From Arthrobacter sp. HY1533 (GTDB lineage Bacteria; Actinomycetota; Actinomycetes; Actinomycetales; Micrococcaceae), in assembly GCF_027568515.1 (NCBI RefSeq), contig NZ_JANKZF010000011.1, positions 42,566-106,565 on the forward strand: DNA of 64,000 nt, given 5' to 3'. The position numbers and the translations under genes were made by a program. Shown piece after piece: positions 16,956 to 25,722 of this stretch (position 1 is the first letter of the stretch; the number at the start of each line of letters is the position of its first letter). The notes under the pieces were generated by a model. The model saw nothing but the letters and a program-made list of their open reading frames with translations, did not search any database and was not told the origin of the DNA.

Positions 16956-17654
16956 GTGAACCGTGCATCCTTGGAGAAGCGTCCGGAAGAAATGGCCGCC
17001 ATGTTTGACGACGTGGCCCCTAAATACGACATCGTCAACGACATCCTGTCCATGGGACAGACGCGCCGTTGGCGCCGCATTGTGGTTGATGCGGTGGGCG
17101 CCGTGCCCGGCCAGCGGGTCCTTGACCTGGCCGCGGGAACCGGCACCTCCAGCGAACCCTACGCCGACGCCGGCGTGGACGTGGTGGCCTGCGACTTCTC
17201 CGTGGGCATGCTGAAGGTGGGCAAGCGCCGCCGCCCCGACATCGACTTCATTGCCGGGGACGCCACCAACCTGCCGTTTGCCGACAACTCCTTTGACGCC
17301 TCCACCATCTCCTTTGGGCTGCGCAACGTCATTGACCCCAAGAAAGCCCTGCGCGAAATGCTGCGCGTGACCAAGCCCGGCGGCAAGCTGGTTGTGGCCG
17401 AGTTCTCCCACCCCACGTTCTCCCCGTTCCGCACCGTGTACACGGAATACCTGATGCGCGCCCTGCCGCCCATCGCCAAGAAGGTGGCCTCCAACCCGGA
17501 CGCCTACGTGTACCTGGCCGAGTCCATCCGCGCCTGGCCCAACCAGGACAACCTCTCCGCCTGGCTCACCGAGTCCGGCTGGGAGAACGTGGCCTACCGC
17601 AACCTCAGCGGCGGCATCGTGGCCGTGCACCGCGCCACCAAGCCCGCAAGCTAA
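16956..17654 (+). CDS. menG: Demethylmenaquinone methyltransferase
   Basis: A 232-residue SAM-dependent methyltransferase (UbiE/MenG, EC 2.1.1.163) for the last step of menaquinone synthesis. [26 protein letters not shown] is the family N-terminal signature; [12 protein letters not shown] is SAM motif I, and [25 protein letters not shown] the second signature. The GTG start follows AAGGGG. The next gene begins 2 bp after its stop, giving a tight menG-menJ-prenyl synthase operon. Confidence 0.92.
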   Translation: MNRASLEKRPEEMAAMFDDVAPKYDIVNDILSMGQTRRWRRIVVDAVGAVPGQRVLDLAAGTGTSSEPYADAGVDVVACDFSVGMLKVGKRRRPDIDFIAGDATNLPFADNSFDASTISFGLRNVIDPKKALREMLRVTKPGGKLVVAEFSHPTFSPFRTVYTEYLMRALPPIAKKVASNPDAYVYLAESIRAWPNQDNLSAWLTESGWENVAYRNLSGGIVAVHRATKPAS

Positions 17655-17656
17655 AC

Positions 17657-18979
17657 GTGAAGGTACTTGTTGTAGGTGCCGGCCCCGCCGGATCAACCGC
17701 CGCCTGGCACCTGGCCAAGGCCGGGATCGACGTCACCGTGCTGGAGAAGACCCGGTTTCCGCGTGAGAAGGTCTGCGGCGACGGCCTGACCCCGCGCGCC
17801 GTCCGCGAAATGCAGCTCATGGGCCTGCCGCACGACCCCGCCGAGGGCTGGCGCCGGAACAAGGGCCTGCGCCTGATTGCCGGCGGACGCACCGTGGAGG
17901 TCCCGTGGCCGGAGCTGAGCAACTTCCCCAACTATGGCCTCATCCGCACCCGCCTGGGCTTCGACGAGTCCCTCGCCGCGCATGCCCGGGCCGCAGGCGC
18001 AACGATCCTTGAGGGCCATTCGGTCACCACTGCCATCACGGACGACGCCGGCACCGTGGTAGGTGCCAGGGCGTCACTTTTGGATAGCTCAGGCAGGAAG
18101 ACGGGCGAGACTGCCGACTTCCACGCCGACGTGGTGCTGGCCGCCGACGGCAACTCAACCCGCACAGCGGTGTCGCTTGGCCTGGAAAAGCGCGACGACC
18201 GGCCCATGGGCGTGGCCTACCGCACCTACTTCACCTCTCCCCGCCACGACGAGGACTGGATGGAGGGGTGGCTGGAACTGAAATCCCCCGAGGGCAAGAC
18301 GCTGCCCGGCTACGGCTGGGTGTTCGGTGTTGGCGACGGCACGGCCAATGTTGGCCTGGGCATCCTGAACTCCTCCAAGGAGTTCGGCAAGCTGGACTAC
18401 CGCCAGGTGCTGCGCGACTGGACCGCCGGCATGCCCGCCGAGTGGGGCTTCACACCGGAAAACCAGGTGGGCGCCATCCGGGGTGCGGCGCTGCCCATGG
18501 GCTTCAACCGCACACCGCACTACTCCAACGGGTTGATGCTGCTGGGTGATTCCGGCGGCATGGTGAGCCCGTTCAACGGCGAGGGCATTTCCTACGCCAT
18601 GGAATCGGCCCGGTTCGCGGCCGAGTTCATCGCCAGGGCTTCGGGCAGCAACTCGAAGCTGGCCTCGGCGCATGCCCTGTCCGGCTACTCCGACTTTGTC
18701 CGGGAACAGTGGGGCAGCCACTTCACCCTGGGCCGCACCTTTGCCTCCCTTATTGGCAATCCGGGGATCATGAAACTGGCCCTGCGCACGGGCATGCCCA
18801 TCCCTGTGCTCATGCGCTTTGTGGTGCGGCTGATGGCCAACCTCACCGACGCCGGAGAACGGGGTTTTGAGGATAGAGTGATTCACTTGTTGGAGAAGCT
18901 CGTCCCCGCCACCAGCAATCAGGACAATGCAGGCACATCCAAGCAACAATCCCTACCAATAGTTAGTGTTAAGCAGTGA
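17657..18979 (+). CDS. menJ: Geranylgeranyl reductase family flavoprotein (MenJ-like)
   Basis: A 440-residue FAD-dependent oxidoreductase. GAGPAGSTAAWHLAKAGIDV is the N-terminal dinucleotide fold, CGDGLTPRAVREMQLMG the family loop, and LLGDSGGMVSPFNGEGISYAMES the second FAD motif (GD). In mycobacteria the homologous gene between menG and grcC1 reduces one isoprene unit of the menaquinone side chain; position here between menG and a polyprenyl diphosphate synthase supports the same role. GTG start 2 bp after menG; its stop overlaps the next GTG start. Confidence 0.82.
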   Translation: MKVLVVGAGPAGSTAAWHLAKAGIDVTVLEKTRFPREKVCGDGLTPRAVREMQLMGLPHDPAEGWRRNKGLRLIAGGRTVEVPWPELSNFPNYGLIRTRLGFDESLAAHARAAGATILEGHSVTTAITDDAGTVVGARASLLDSSGRKTGETADFHADVVLAADGNSTRTAVSLGLEKRDDRPMGVAYRTYFTSPRHDEDWMEGWLELKSPEGKTLPGYGWVFGVGDGTANVGLGILNSSKEFGKLDYRQVLRDWTAGMPAEWGFTPENQVGAIRGAALPMGFNRTPHYSNGLMLLGDSGGMVSPFNGEGISYAMESARFAAEFIARASGSNSKLASAHALSGYSDFVREQWGSHFTLGRTFASLIGNPGIMKLALRTGMPIPVLMRFVVRLMANLTDAGERGFEDRVIHLLEKLVPATSNQDNAGTSKQQSLPIVSVKQ

Positions 18980-20079
18980 CTACTTCCGCAAACCACAGCT
19001 GGACCCCTGCAGGGCAAGGACGCCCTGATTCCCACGAGCCCGAGCCCAGCACCATGGCCATTGCCACCGGATTGCAGTTGCCGGCCGGATTCACGGCCGT
19101 TGCCGAGGACCCGGACCTGGGCCCCTCCATCTCCATGAGCATGGCCAAGGTGGAAAAGGTGCTGCGCGAGGCAATCGCCCACTCCGACCCCTTGGCCGAC
19201 GCCACGAGCCGCCACCTGGTTGAGGCCGGCGGCAAGCGCATCCGGCCGCTGCTGGTGCTGCTCGCCGCACACCTCGGGGACCCCAACCTGCCGGAGGTGG
19301 TGCAGGCCGCCGTCGTGGTTGAACTGACGCACCTGGCCACGCTCTACCACGACGACGTCATGGACTCCGCGCCATACCGCCGCGGCGCACCCACAGCCCA
19401 CGAGGTGTGGGGCAACACCGTGGCCATCCTGACCGGCGACTTGATCTTTGCCCGCGCCTCGATCCTGGTGTCGCAGCTGGGCGGGCGCGCCCTGGAAATC
19501 CAGGCCCGCACCTTTGAGCGCCTGTGCCTGGGACAGCTGCACGAGACCGTCGGCCCGCGCGAAGACGAGGACCCCATTGAGCACTACCTGTCCGTGATCG
19601 CGGACAAGACCGGCTCGCTCGTGGCCGCCTCCGGCCAGCTCGGCGCCATCTTTGCCGGGGTGGATGAAGAAATGCAGGATGTATTGCTCGAGTACGGCGA
19701 GAAGGTGGGCGTGGCCTTCCAGCTGGCCGACGACGTCATCGACGTCACCGGGCTGAAGCAGGTTTCAGGCAAGTCACCCGGAACCGATCTGCGCGAGGGT
19801 GTTCCCACGCTGCCCGTGCTGCTGTTGCGCAACGCAGCGGCTGCCGGCGATGCCGCGGCGGCTGCCGTTCTTGAGCTGGTGGACGGCGACCTGAGCAGCG
19901 ACGAGGCCCTGGCGCAGGCCGTCACAGCCCTGCGCGAACACCCCGTCACCCAGGAATCCTGGGCCGTGGCCCGCGAATGGTCGGATGCCGCCGTTGCCTC
20001 GCTTGCCCCGCTGCCCGAGGGAATTGTGAAGACGGCCCTGGCCAGCTTCGCCGAGGCCGTGGTCTCCCGCGACGTTTGA
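18976..20079 (+). CDS. Polyprenyl (likely heptaprenyl-type) diphosphate synthase
   Basis: A 367-residue trans-isoprenyl diphosphate synthase providing the menaquinone side chain. The first Asp-rich motif is YHDDVMDSAPYRRG, the second QLADDVIDV, with GGKRIRPLLVLLAA (IPP binding) before them. About 50 residues precede the conserved domain; the GTG at 18976 overlaps the menJ stop (GTGA), supporting it, though an internal ATG (MAIATG or MSMAKV) is possible. Chain length is not deducible. The operon ends at a perfect palindrome. Confidence 0.88.
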   Translation: MTTSANHSWTPAGQGRPDSHEPEPSTMAIATGLQLPAGFTAVAEDPDLGPSISMSMAKVEKVLREAIAHSDPLADATSRHLVEAGGKRIRPLLVLLAAHLGDPNLPEVVQAAVVVELTHLATLYHDDVMDSAPYRRGAPTAHEVWGNTVAILTGDLIFARASILVSQLGGRALEIQARTFERLCLGQLHETVGPREDEDPIEHYLSVIADKTGSLVAASGQLGAIFAGVDEEMQDVLLEYGEKVGVAFQLADDVIDVTGLKQVSGKSPGTDLREGVPTLPVLLLRNAAAAGDAAAAAVLELVDGDLSSDEALAQAVTALREHPVTQESWAVAREWSDAAVASLAPLPEGIVKTALASFAEAVVSRDV

Positions 20080-20103
20080 TGTGCCGCGCCAAGGGCGCGC
20101 CAG

Positions 20104-20147
20104 ACACTTGAGGGTGCGTATGCAATTGCATACGCACCCTCAAGTGT
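20104..20147. terminator. Perfect 44-bp loopless palindrome, bidirectional terminator candidate
   Basis: Arms ACACTTGAGGGTGCGTATGC/AA and their exact reverse complement meet with no spacer; flanking bases 20101-20102 pair with 20149-20150 around a single mismatched pair (20103/20148). It separates the menaquinone operon from the convergent gene ending at 20162. There is no T-run. Confidence 0.8.
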
Positions 20148-20161
20148 TTGACGGCCTGCGG

Positions 20162-20803
20162 CTACTGGAGCTTGACGGTGCCCAGCCGTGGCAGCTCGAA
20201 GGGGCTGGCGCCTTCGGCGCTGTTGTTCCAGTGCGTGGAGGCGCTGCGGTGGCGGGCCTCGACCTCTGAAGCGGTGGCCAGTCCGGCGTCGTCGATGCTC
20301 ACCATGACCCCGCTGTGCTGGAGGTTGAAGAAGCGGATCACAATGCGGCGGCCGTTGACGTGCCACACGCACGCCTGGACCACGGGATCGTGCCAGGGGT
20401 TGGTGCCTTCGCCGTAGATTCCGGCCAGCCGGGCGTGGATGTCCTCATAGCCCTCCTTGGTGGAGGGGTTGTCGGTTTCCAGCGAGGAGTACAGCTGCAT
20501 GCTGATGCCCAGGAACCGGCCGCCGTACGACGTCCAGGACGAGGCGATCTCCCCGCCGGCCAGCGGCGTGCGGAGGGAGTAGTGCGCCACGGCCGAGGCT
20601 TCCTGGGGGTCATCCCAGCAGGCCCCGGAAACCAGGCCCAGGCGTTCAAACCAGCCCTTGCGGTCAAAGTCGGAACGGGGCCACATGCCCGTAACCAACT
20701 TTTCAATGAGGCCAACAACCGCGGCCGGTTCCGGATTCAATGCGCCAATGGGCTCCTGTGCGTTCATAACGACACCGTACCGCTCGAAACTGAATATGCC
20801 CAT
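20162..20803 (-). CDS. Hypothetical protein
   Basis: A 213-residue soluble protein with no signal peptide or TM helix; I do not recognise its family. It is rich in aromatic residues with motifs such as GLVSGACWDDPQEASAVAHYSL, IASSWTSYGGRFLG and WHDPVVQACVWHVNGRRIVI. The ATG at 20803 (MGIFSFERYG) gives a start 16 bp after the SUKH-like gene; an internal ATG at 20767 (MNAQEP) is equally possible since neither has a strong ribosome site. Pairing with a SUKH-like protein hints at an immunity-type or housekeeping pair; this is inference. Confidence 0.6.
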   Translation of the reverse strand: MGIFSFERYGVVMNAQEPIGALNPEPAAVVGLIEKLVTGMWPRSDFDRKGWFERLGLVSGACWDDPQEASAVAHYSLRTPLAGGEIASSWTSYGGRFLGISMQLYSSLETDNPSTKEGYEDIHARLAGIYGEGTNPWHDPVVQACVWHVNGRRIVIRFFNLQHSGVMVSIDDAGLATASEVEARHRSASTHWNNSAEGASPFELPRLGTVKLQ

Positions 20804-20819
20804 AGGCGAAGCTGTGGGT

Positions 20820-21251
20820 TTAGTCCTCTTCGCCCAGGACTTCGTTGAAGACCCAGTCGAGCATGTCAAAGACAAACTCGCTGAAGGTGCCTTCCTCGTT
20901 GATCCACTGGCCCGTGGCGTTGTTGCGGCGCCACACAATGGGGTCCGGGACGTCGGCCTGGTCCGCCAGCATGCCCCAGGTGTAGGTCTCGTCCTCGTCC
21001 TCGAGGAACAAGAGGTAGCCGTCCTCGATTTCCAGTTCCTCGGGGTCCCAGAAGTAGTAGTACGCCTCCATGAGGTCCTCGCAGTTGCCCACCGCGTGCA
21101 GGAATTCACGCAGCGCCAGGGGGACGGTGATCTGCAGTTCCGCGAAGACGGCGTCCAGGTCGGCCCAGTCGATGCCGTCCGCTTCCTGCCACGGCTCTTC
21201 CAGGTACAGGGGCACCAAGCCGCGGAACTTCTCTACGAACATGTCAGACAT
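20820..21251 (-). CDS. Hypothetical acidic protein, SUKH (SMI1/KNR4)-like
   Basis: A 143-residue, very acidic protein. LPLALREFLHAVGN, YYYFWDPEELEIEDGYLLFLED, YTWGMLADQADVPDPIVWRR and GTFSEFVFDMLDW follow the order of SUKH-superfamily features (N-terminal helix, lffle..q..w.w, DPpV, C-terminal sdFl helix). SUKH proteins are often immunity proteins against polymorphic toxins but also have solitary roles. No toxin gene is visible nearby. GGAG precedes ATG 21251 by 7 bases, favouring it over an upstream in-frame start. Family call is moderate. Confidence 0.6.
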   Translation of the reverse strand: MSDMFVEKFRGLVPLYLEEPWQEADGIDWADLDAVFAELQITVPLALREFLHAVGNCEDLMEAYYYFWDPEELEIEDGYLLFLEDEDETYTWGMLADQADVPDPIVWRRNNATGQWINEEGTFSEFVFDMLDWVFNEVLGEED

Positions 21252-21297
21252 CAAAATCTCCACCATTTGGCAACGGGCAAAACGCTTAGCTTCAATC

Positions 21298-21942
21298 CTA
21301 TCTGCGCCGGGCCAGCCGCGGTGCCCAGCTGCGGGCTGCCAGCGGGGCGTGCCAGCCGTAGCGCAGGCTCAGCATGCGCAGCGCGAAAACCACCACGGCG
21401 GCGACGGTGCCCGTGGCGAGGTTGAGCCACCCCAGGTTCCAGAGCCCGGTGGCCAAACCTGCGCCCACGAACGCGGGAATGGCGTAGAGGTCCTTCGGGT
21501 CGAAAACCCTCGGGACGTCGTTGGCCGTGACGTCGCGCAGGATGCCGCCGCCCACGGCCGTGGTGACGCCCAGCAGGATGGAAGCTTCCGGGTTCATGCC
21601 GGATTCGAGCGCCTTGAGCGTTCCGGTGATGCAGAACAGGGCCAGCCCGCCGGCGTCGAACATGAAGAGCAGCCGGCCGCTGCGCTGGACGTTCTTCACC
21701 GTGAAATACACCAGTGCGGCCGCGACCACAGGCGGCAGCAGGTACACGGGATTGGCAAACGCGGCCGGGGGGCCCTGGTTCAGGACAATGTCCCGGACAA
21801 CGCCGCCGCCCAGGCCCACCATGGAGCCCAACAGCACCGAACCCACAATGTCGAAGCCCTTCCGGGCCGCGAGCAGGCTGCCGGAGACGGCAAAGAAAAA
21901 GACCCCGAGAAGGTCAAGGATCAGCGGTAGGTCAAGGTGCAT
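21298..21942 (-). CDS. TRIC-type cation channel / UPF0126 family membrane protein
   Basis: A 214-residue membrane protein with about seven helices arranged as two similar halves: FFFAVSGSLLAARKGFDIVG...GLGGGVVRDIVLN and GLALFCITGTLKAL...TTAVGGGILRDVTAND. The repeated GGGxxRD motif is the signature of the YadS/UPF0126 family, structurally related to trimeric intracellular cation channels. AGGA precedes ATG 21942; an upstream in-frame extension is Pro/Arg rich and unlikely. It may be cotranscribed with the two small genes downstream (46-bp gap). Confidence 0.82.
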   Translation of the reverse strand: MHLDLPLILDLLGVFFFAVSGSLLAARKGFDIVGSVLLGSMVGLGGGVVRDIVLNQGPPAAFANPVYLLPPVVAAALVYFTVKNVQRSGRLLFMFDAGGLALFCITGTLKALESGMNPEASILLGVTTAVGGGILRDVTANDVPRVFDPKDLYAIPAFVGAGLATGLWNLGWLNLATGTVAAVVVFALRMLSLRYGWHAPLAARSWAPRLARRR

Positions 21943-22046
21943 CGGCGCATTCCTGGGTGGGGGCCGCCACTGTGGAGGCCGCGTCAAGCGTACGGGCAGG
22001 AGTTGATTGATGGCCAATTCCCAGCGCCGCAGGGGCCTTAAGTGGC

Positions 22047-22059
22047 TAGGCTGGCAGCA
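22047..22059 (+). promoter_or_regulatory. Leaderless -10 element of the ABC exporter operon
   Basis: TAGGCT (22047-22052) stands exactly 6 nt before the ATG at 22059. Confidence 0.55.
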
Positions 22060-23024
22060 TGGACGCCGCAGAGCCGCTGATTCATGTTGAGAACTTCCAC
22101 ATGCAGTTTGGGCAAAAGAAGGTCATAGACGGGTTGTCCTTCGACGTTGCCCGAGGCGAGACGTTCGGCTTCCTGGGCAGCAACGGCAGCGGCAAGACCA
22201 CCACGATCCGCGCACTTCTGGGCATTTACCGGCCCACGGCGGGAATCCTGCACATCAACGGACGCGTGTTCAGCGACGACTTCGGCTCCCGCCTGGGCTA
22301 CCTGCCCGAGGAGCGCGGGCTGTACAAGAAGGAATCCGTGCTCGATGTCATGGGCTACTTTGGCCGGCTCAAGGGACTCAGCAAGGCCGACGCGGTGGCG
22401 TTCTCCCGGCAGTACCTCCAGCGGGTGGACCTGGCCGACAAGGCCGATGTCCGGGTGGACAAGCTCTCCGGCGGCGAACAACAAAAGATCCAACTCGGGG
22501 TGACCATCATGAACGAGCCCGAACTGCTGATCCTGGACGAGCCCACCAAGGGCTTTGACCCCGTCAACCGGCGCCTGCTCATGGACATCATCGAGGAACG
22601 CAAGGATGCCGGGGCCACCGTCATGATGGTGACCCACCAAATGGAGGAAGTGGAGCGCCTGTGCGATTCCATCATCCTGCTCAAGGACGGCCGGGCCGAG
22701 GCCTACGGGACCATCGACGAGGTCCAGAACCAGTTTGGCGGGCGGACCATCCGGCTCAAGCACACTGGCAACATCCCCGACTCGCCCAACTACAAGGTCA
22801 CGCTGCGGGAAAACAACTACGCCGAACTGTCGGTTGATGACCGGGTGGACGAGGCCGAGGTGCTGCGGGAACTGGTCCTGGCCGGGGTGGTGGTGCGCGG
22901 CTTCGTGGCCGCCAAACGGAGCCTGGAAGACATCTTCATCCAGGTCTACGGGGAGGCGCCTGGCAGCGAGGGTGCCCCGGCGGCGAAGCGCGGCGCCGCA
23001 CCTGGTGCCGGGAAGGCGGCCTGA
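22059..23024 (+). CDS. ABC transporter ATP-binding protein (NatA-like)
   Basis: A 321-residue ATPase with Walker A GSNGSGKTT, signature LSGGEQQK, Walker B LLILDEPTKGFDP and H-loop MVTHQ. The C-terminal ~90 residues (SVDDRVDEAEVLRELVLAGVVV...SLEDIFIQVYGE) match the DUF4162-type extension of NatA/CcmA-like exporter ATPases. It pairs with the permease encoded 1 bp downstream. Such systems export sodium, drugs or lipids; the substrate is unknown. Confidence 0.87.
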   Translation: MDAAEPLIHVENFHMQFGQKKVIDGLSFDVARGETFGFLGSNGSGKTTTIRALLGIYRPTAGILHINGRVFSDDFGSRLGYLPEERGLYKKESVLDVMGYFGRLKGLSKADAVAFSRQYLQRVDLADKADVRVDKLSGGEQQKIQLGVTIMNEPELLILDEPTKGFDPVNRRLLMDIIEERKDAGATVMMVTHQMEEVERLCDSIILLKDGRAEAYGTIDEVQNQFGGRTIRLKHTGNIPDSPNYKVTLRENNYAELSVDDRVDEAEVLRELVLAGVVVRGFVAAKRSLEDIFIQVYGEAPGSEGAPAAKRGAAPGAGKAA

Positions 23025-23025
23025 G

Positions 23026-24246
23026 ATGGCCCGGCACAACCTGAGCACAGTGGTGGGCTTTGAATTCACCCGCACAGTGAAGAAACGCCGCTTCTGGATC
23101 GCCACCCTGGCCATCCCCGTGCTGCTCGGCATCGTGTTTGGGCTGGTGTTCACCAGCAACACCTCCACCCAGAGCCGGGCGGACGCGCAAAAGAACCAGA
23201 GCCTGGCCTTCACGTACACGGACGCCTCCGGACTCATTGACGCCAAGTTGGCCACGGCCATGGGCGGCACCCCCGAGCAGGACCCGGCCACCGCCGTCGA
23301 ACGCGTCAAGGCAGGCACCCTCAACGCCTGGTTCAGCTTCCCGGCCAACCTCACCCAGGAGCCCGTGAAGGTCTACGGTGCCGACCAGGGCATCTTCAAG
23401 AACGGCAGCTACGAGGCCGTGGCCAAGCAGCTGGTGCTGCTCTCCGCCCAGGTGAAGGTGGGATCGCCGGAGCTGGCCGCCGCCGTGCAGGGGAATTTCA
23501 GCACGGAATCGCAGACGTTCAAGGACGGGCAGCCGTCGGGTGGGCTGGAGACCGTGGTGCCGCCGCTGCTGTTCCTGGTGCTGTTTTACGTGGTCATCAT
23601 CCTGCTCGCCAACCAGATGCTGGCCTCCACGCTGGAGGAGAAGGAAAACCGGGTCACGGAGATGATCCTGACCACCCTGAACCCCACGACCCTTGTGGTG
23701 GGCAAGGTCATTTCGCTGTTCCTGGTGGGTGCGGTGCAGGCGCTGGTTTTTGCCACGCCCATGGCGCTGGGCTATGTCTTCTTCCGGGACCAGCTGGCCA
23801 TGCCCGACTTTGACCTCTCCAACCTGCAGTTCCAGTTCCTGCCCATGCTGGTCGGGGCGCTGCTGTTCATTGGCGGCTTCATCCTGTTCACGGGCGTGCT
23901 GGTGGGAATCGGCGCCGTCATGCCCACGGCCAAGGACGCGAGCACCGTGTTTGCGCCCGTCATGATCATGATGTTCATCCCCTTCTACATTGTGACCCTG
24001 GTGGTCAGCGACCCGGGTTCGGTGATCGTGCAGGTCTTCACGTTCTTCCCCTTCACGGCGCCCATCACGGCCATGCTCCGCAACGCCTTCGGATCCCTCA
24101 ACGGGGTCTCGGCTGCCATTGTGATTGTGGAACTGTTTGTGTTTGGGGCCGTGGCCCTGCGCGTGGCCGTGCACTTGTTCCGCTACGGCTCGATTGAGTA
24201 CTCCCGCAAGTTGTCGCTGCGGACGGCGTTCTCCAGGAAGTCCTGA
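23026..24246 (+). CDS. ABC transporter permease (NatB/ABC-2 type)
   Basis: A 406-residue ABC-2 permease. One TM helix near the N-terminus (FWIATLAIPVLLGIVFGLVF) is followed by a ~150-residue extracellular domain and then five to six helices, with the cytoplasmic EEKENRVTEMILTTLNPTTLVVGK element that contacts the ATPase. The ATG at 23026 follows the ATPase stop by one base; the frame extends further upstream only as an overlap with natA. It forms an exporter with the preceding gene. Confidence 0.85.
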   Translation: MARHNLSTVVGFEFTRTVKKRRFWIATLAIPVLLGIVFGLVFTSNTSTQSRADAQKNQSLAFTYTDASGLIDAKLATAMGGTPEQDPATAVERVKAGTLNAWFSFPANLTQEPVKVYGADQGIFKNGSYEAVAKQLVLLSAQVKVGSPELAAAVQGNFSTESQTFKDGQPSGGLETVVPPLLFLVLFYVVIILLANQMLASTLEEKENRVTEMILTTLNPTTLVVGKVISLFLVGAVQALVFATPMALGYVFFRDQLAMPDFDLSNLQFQFLPMLVGALLFIGGFILFTGVLVGIGAVMPTAKDASTVFAPVMIMMFIPFYIVTLVVSDPGSVIVQVFTFFPFTAPITAMLRNAFGSLNGVSAAIVIVELFVFGAVALRVAVHLFRYGSIEYSRKLSLRTAFSRKS

Positions 24247-24251
24247 GCCGC

Positions 24252-25646
24252 ATGCAGGGGGTCCAGCGGCGCGTGCTGTGGGTGGCCATCCTGGCCTCAT
24301 TCGTGGCATTTCTGGACGGCGCAGTGGTCAACGTTGCCCTCCCTGCGCTGACCCGCGAACTGGGCGGCGGCATCACCACGCAGCAATGGGTGGTGGACGC
24401 GTACCTGCTGGCCCTGGGTTCACTGATCCTCATCGCCGGCTCGCTCTCTGACACCTTTGGCCGTGTGCGGATCCTGCGCGCCGGCCTGCTCCTGTTCGGG
24501 GCGGCGTCCCTGGCCTGCGCCCTGGCCCCCACAGCCGTGTGGCTCATCGTGTCCCGCGGCGTGCAGGGCGTCGGCGCGGCCATGCTGGTGCCCAGCTCAC
24601 TGGCGCTGATCACCTCCACCTTCAGCGGTGCCGCGCAGGGCAAGGCCATTGGCTCCTGGACAGCCTGGACGGGGACGGCGTTCCTGGCGGGCCCCCTCGT
24701 GGGCGGGCTGCTGGTGGACTTTGCCAGCTGGCGGATCATCTTCGCCATCAACGTCCTGCCCATCGCTGCCACCCTGTTCATGCTCCGGGGGCTGGTGCTG
24801 CCGGGTCCTTTCCCTGCCGCGTCCGCCGCCGGGCCACGCCCCGCCCGGCGGATCGATGCCGTCGGGGCGGTGCTGGCCGCCGTCGGGCTTGCCGGGACGG
24901 TGTTCGCCCTGATCGAGCAGGGGAGGCTGGGCTGGGGGAGCACCGCCGTGTGGCTCCCGTTTGCCGTGGGCGTGGCCGCGCTGGCGGCGTTCCTGTGGTG
25001 GGAGCGCCGCACGCCGGCGCCCATGATGCCGCCGGGATTGTTCCGCATCCGGAACTTTGGGATCGGCAACATTGCCACGGCACTTGTGTACGGGGGATTG
25101 TCGCTGGGGCAGCTGATGGTGGTGCTGTTCCTGCAGGAGATTGCAGGTTTCACGGCAGCGCAGGCGGGGCTGGCCTCGCTTCCCGTGGCAGTCATTTCGC
25201 TCATGCTGTCGGGCTGGTTTGGCACGCTGGCCGGCACGCACGGGCCAAGGTTCTTCATGGCGGCCGGTCCCGCCGTGGCGGCAGCCGGGTACCTGCTCAT
25301 GACGGCGGCGGCCGAACCGTTCAACTTCTGGCTGCAGATCCTGCCCGGGCAGCTCGTGTTTGCCGTGGGCATGTCCATGACTGTGGCGCCGCTGACCGCG
25401 GCCATCCTCGGGGCAGTGCCCGCGGAGCAGTCGGGGGTGGGCTCGGCCATCAACAACGCCGTGGCCCGTGTGGCCGGGCTGCTTGCCGTGGCGTTTGCCG
25501 GCGTCATGCTGGGCGGGGTGCTTGACCATGGCTCGTTCCGCCGGGTCATGGTGATCACGGCGCTGCTGTTCCTGGCCGGCGGGGCGGTGTCCGCGCTGGG
25601 CATCTCCAATGCGGCCGCCCGCAGTGTGCGCGAGAGGGTCTCCTGA
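24252..25646 (+). CDS. MFS transporter, DHA2 (EmrB/QacA) family
   Basis: A 464-residue, about 14-TM drug:H+ antiporter-type protein. The motif FLDGAVVNVALPAL in TM1 and GSLSDTFGRVRILRAG in the TM2-3 loop are diagnostic of DHA2 exporters, as is RGVQGVGAAMLVPSSLALI (motif C-like). It starts 5 bp after the ABC permease and may be cotranscribed with that exporter, suggesting a shared efflux role. No regulator is adjacent. Substrate unknown. Confidence 0.83.
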   Translation: MQGVQRRVLWVAILASFVAFLDGAVVNVALPALTRELGGGITTQQWVVDAYLLALGSLILIAGSLSDTFGRVRILRAGLLLFGAASLACALAPTAVWLIVSRGVQGVGAAMLVPSSLALITSTFSGAAQGKAIGSWTAWTGTAFLAGPLVGGLLVDFASWRIIFAINVLPIAATLFMLRGLVLPGPFPAASAAGPRPARRIDAVGAVLAAVGLAGTVFALIEQGRLGWGSTAVWLPFAVGVAALAAFLWWERRTPAPMMPPGLFRIRNFGIGNIATALVYGGLSLGQLMVVLFLQEIAGFTAAQAGLASLPVAVISLMLSGWFGTLAGTHGPRFFMAAGPAVAAAGYLLMTAAAEPFNFWLQILPGQLVFAVGMSMTVAPLTAAILGAVPAEQSGVGSAINNAVARVAGLLAVAFAGVMLGGVLDHGSFRRVMVITALLFLAGGAVSALGISNAAARSVRERVS

Positions 25647-25722
25647 CGCAATGCGGGTGCCTTGCCTGCCGGGTGGGTGACGTAGATTGGCAGCAGAAAA
25701 GAACTTCGTGAAAGGACGCCCC

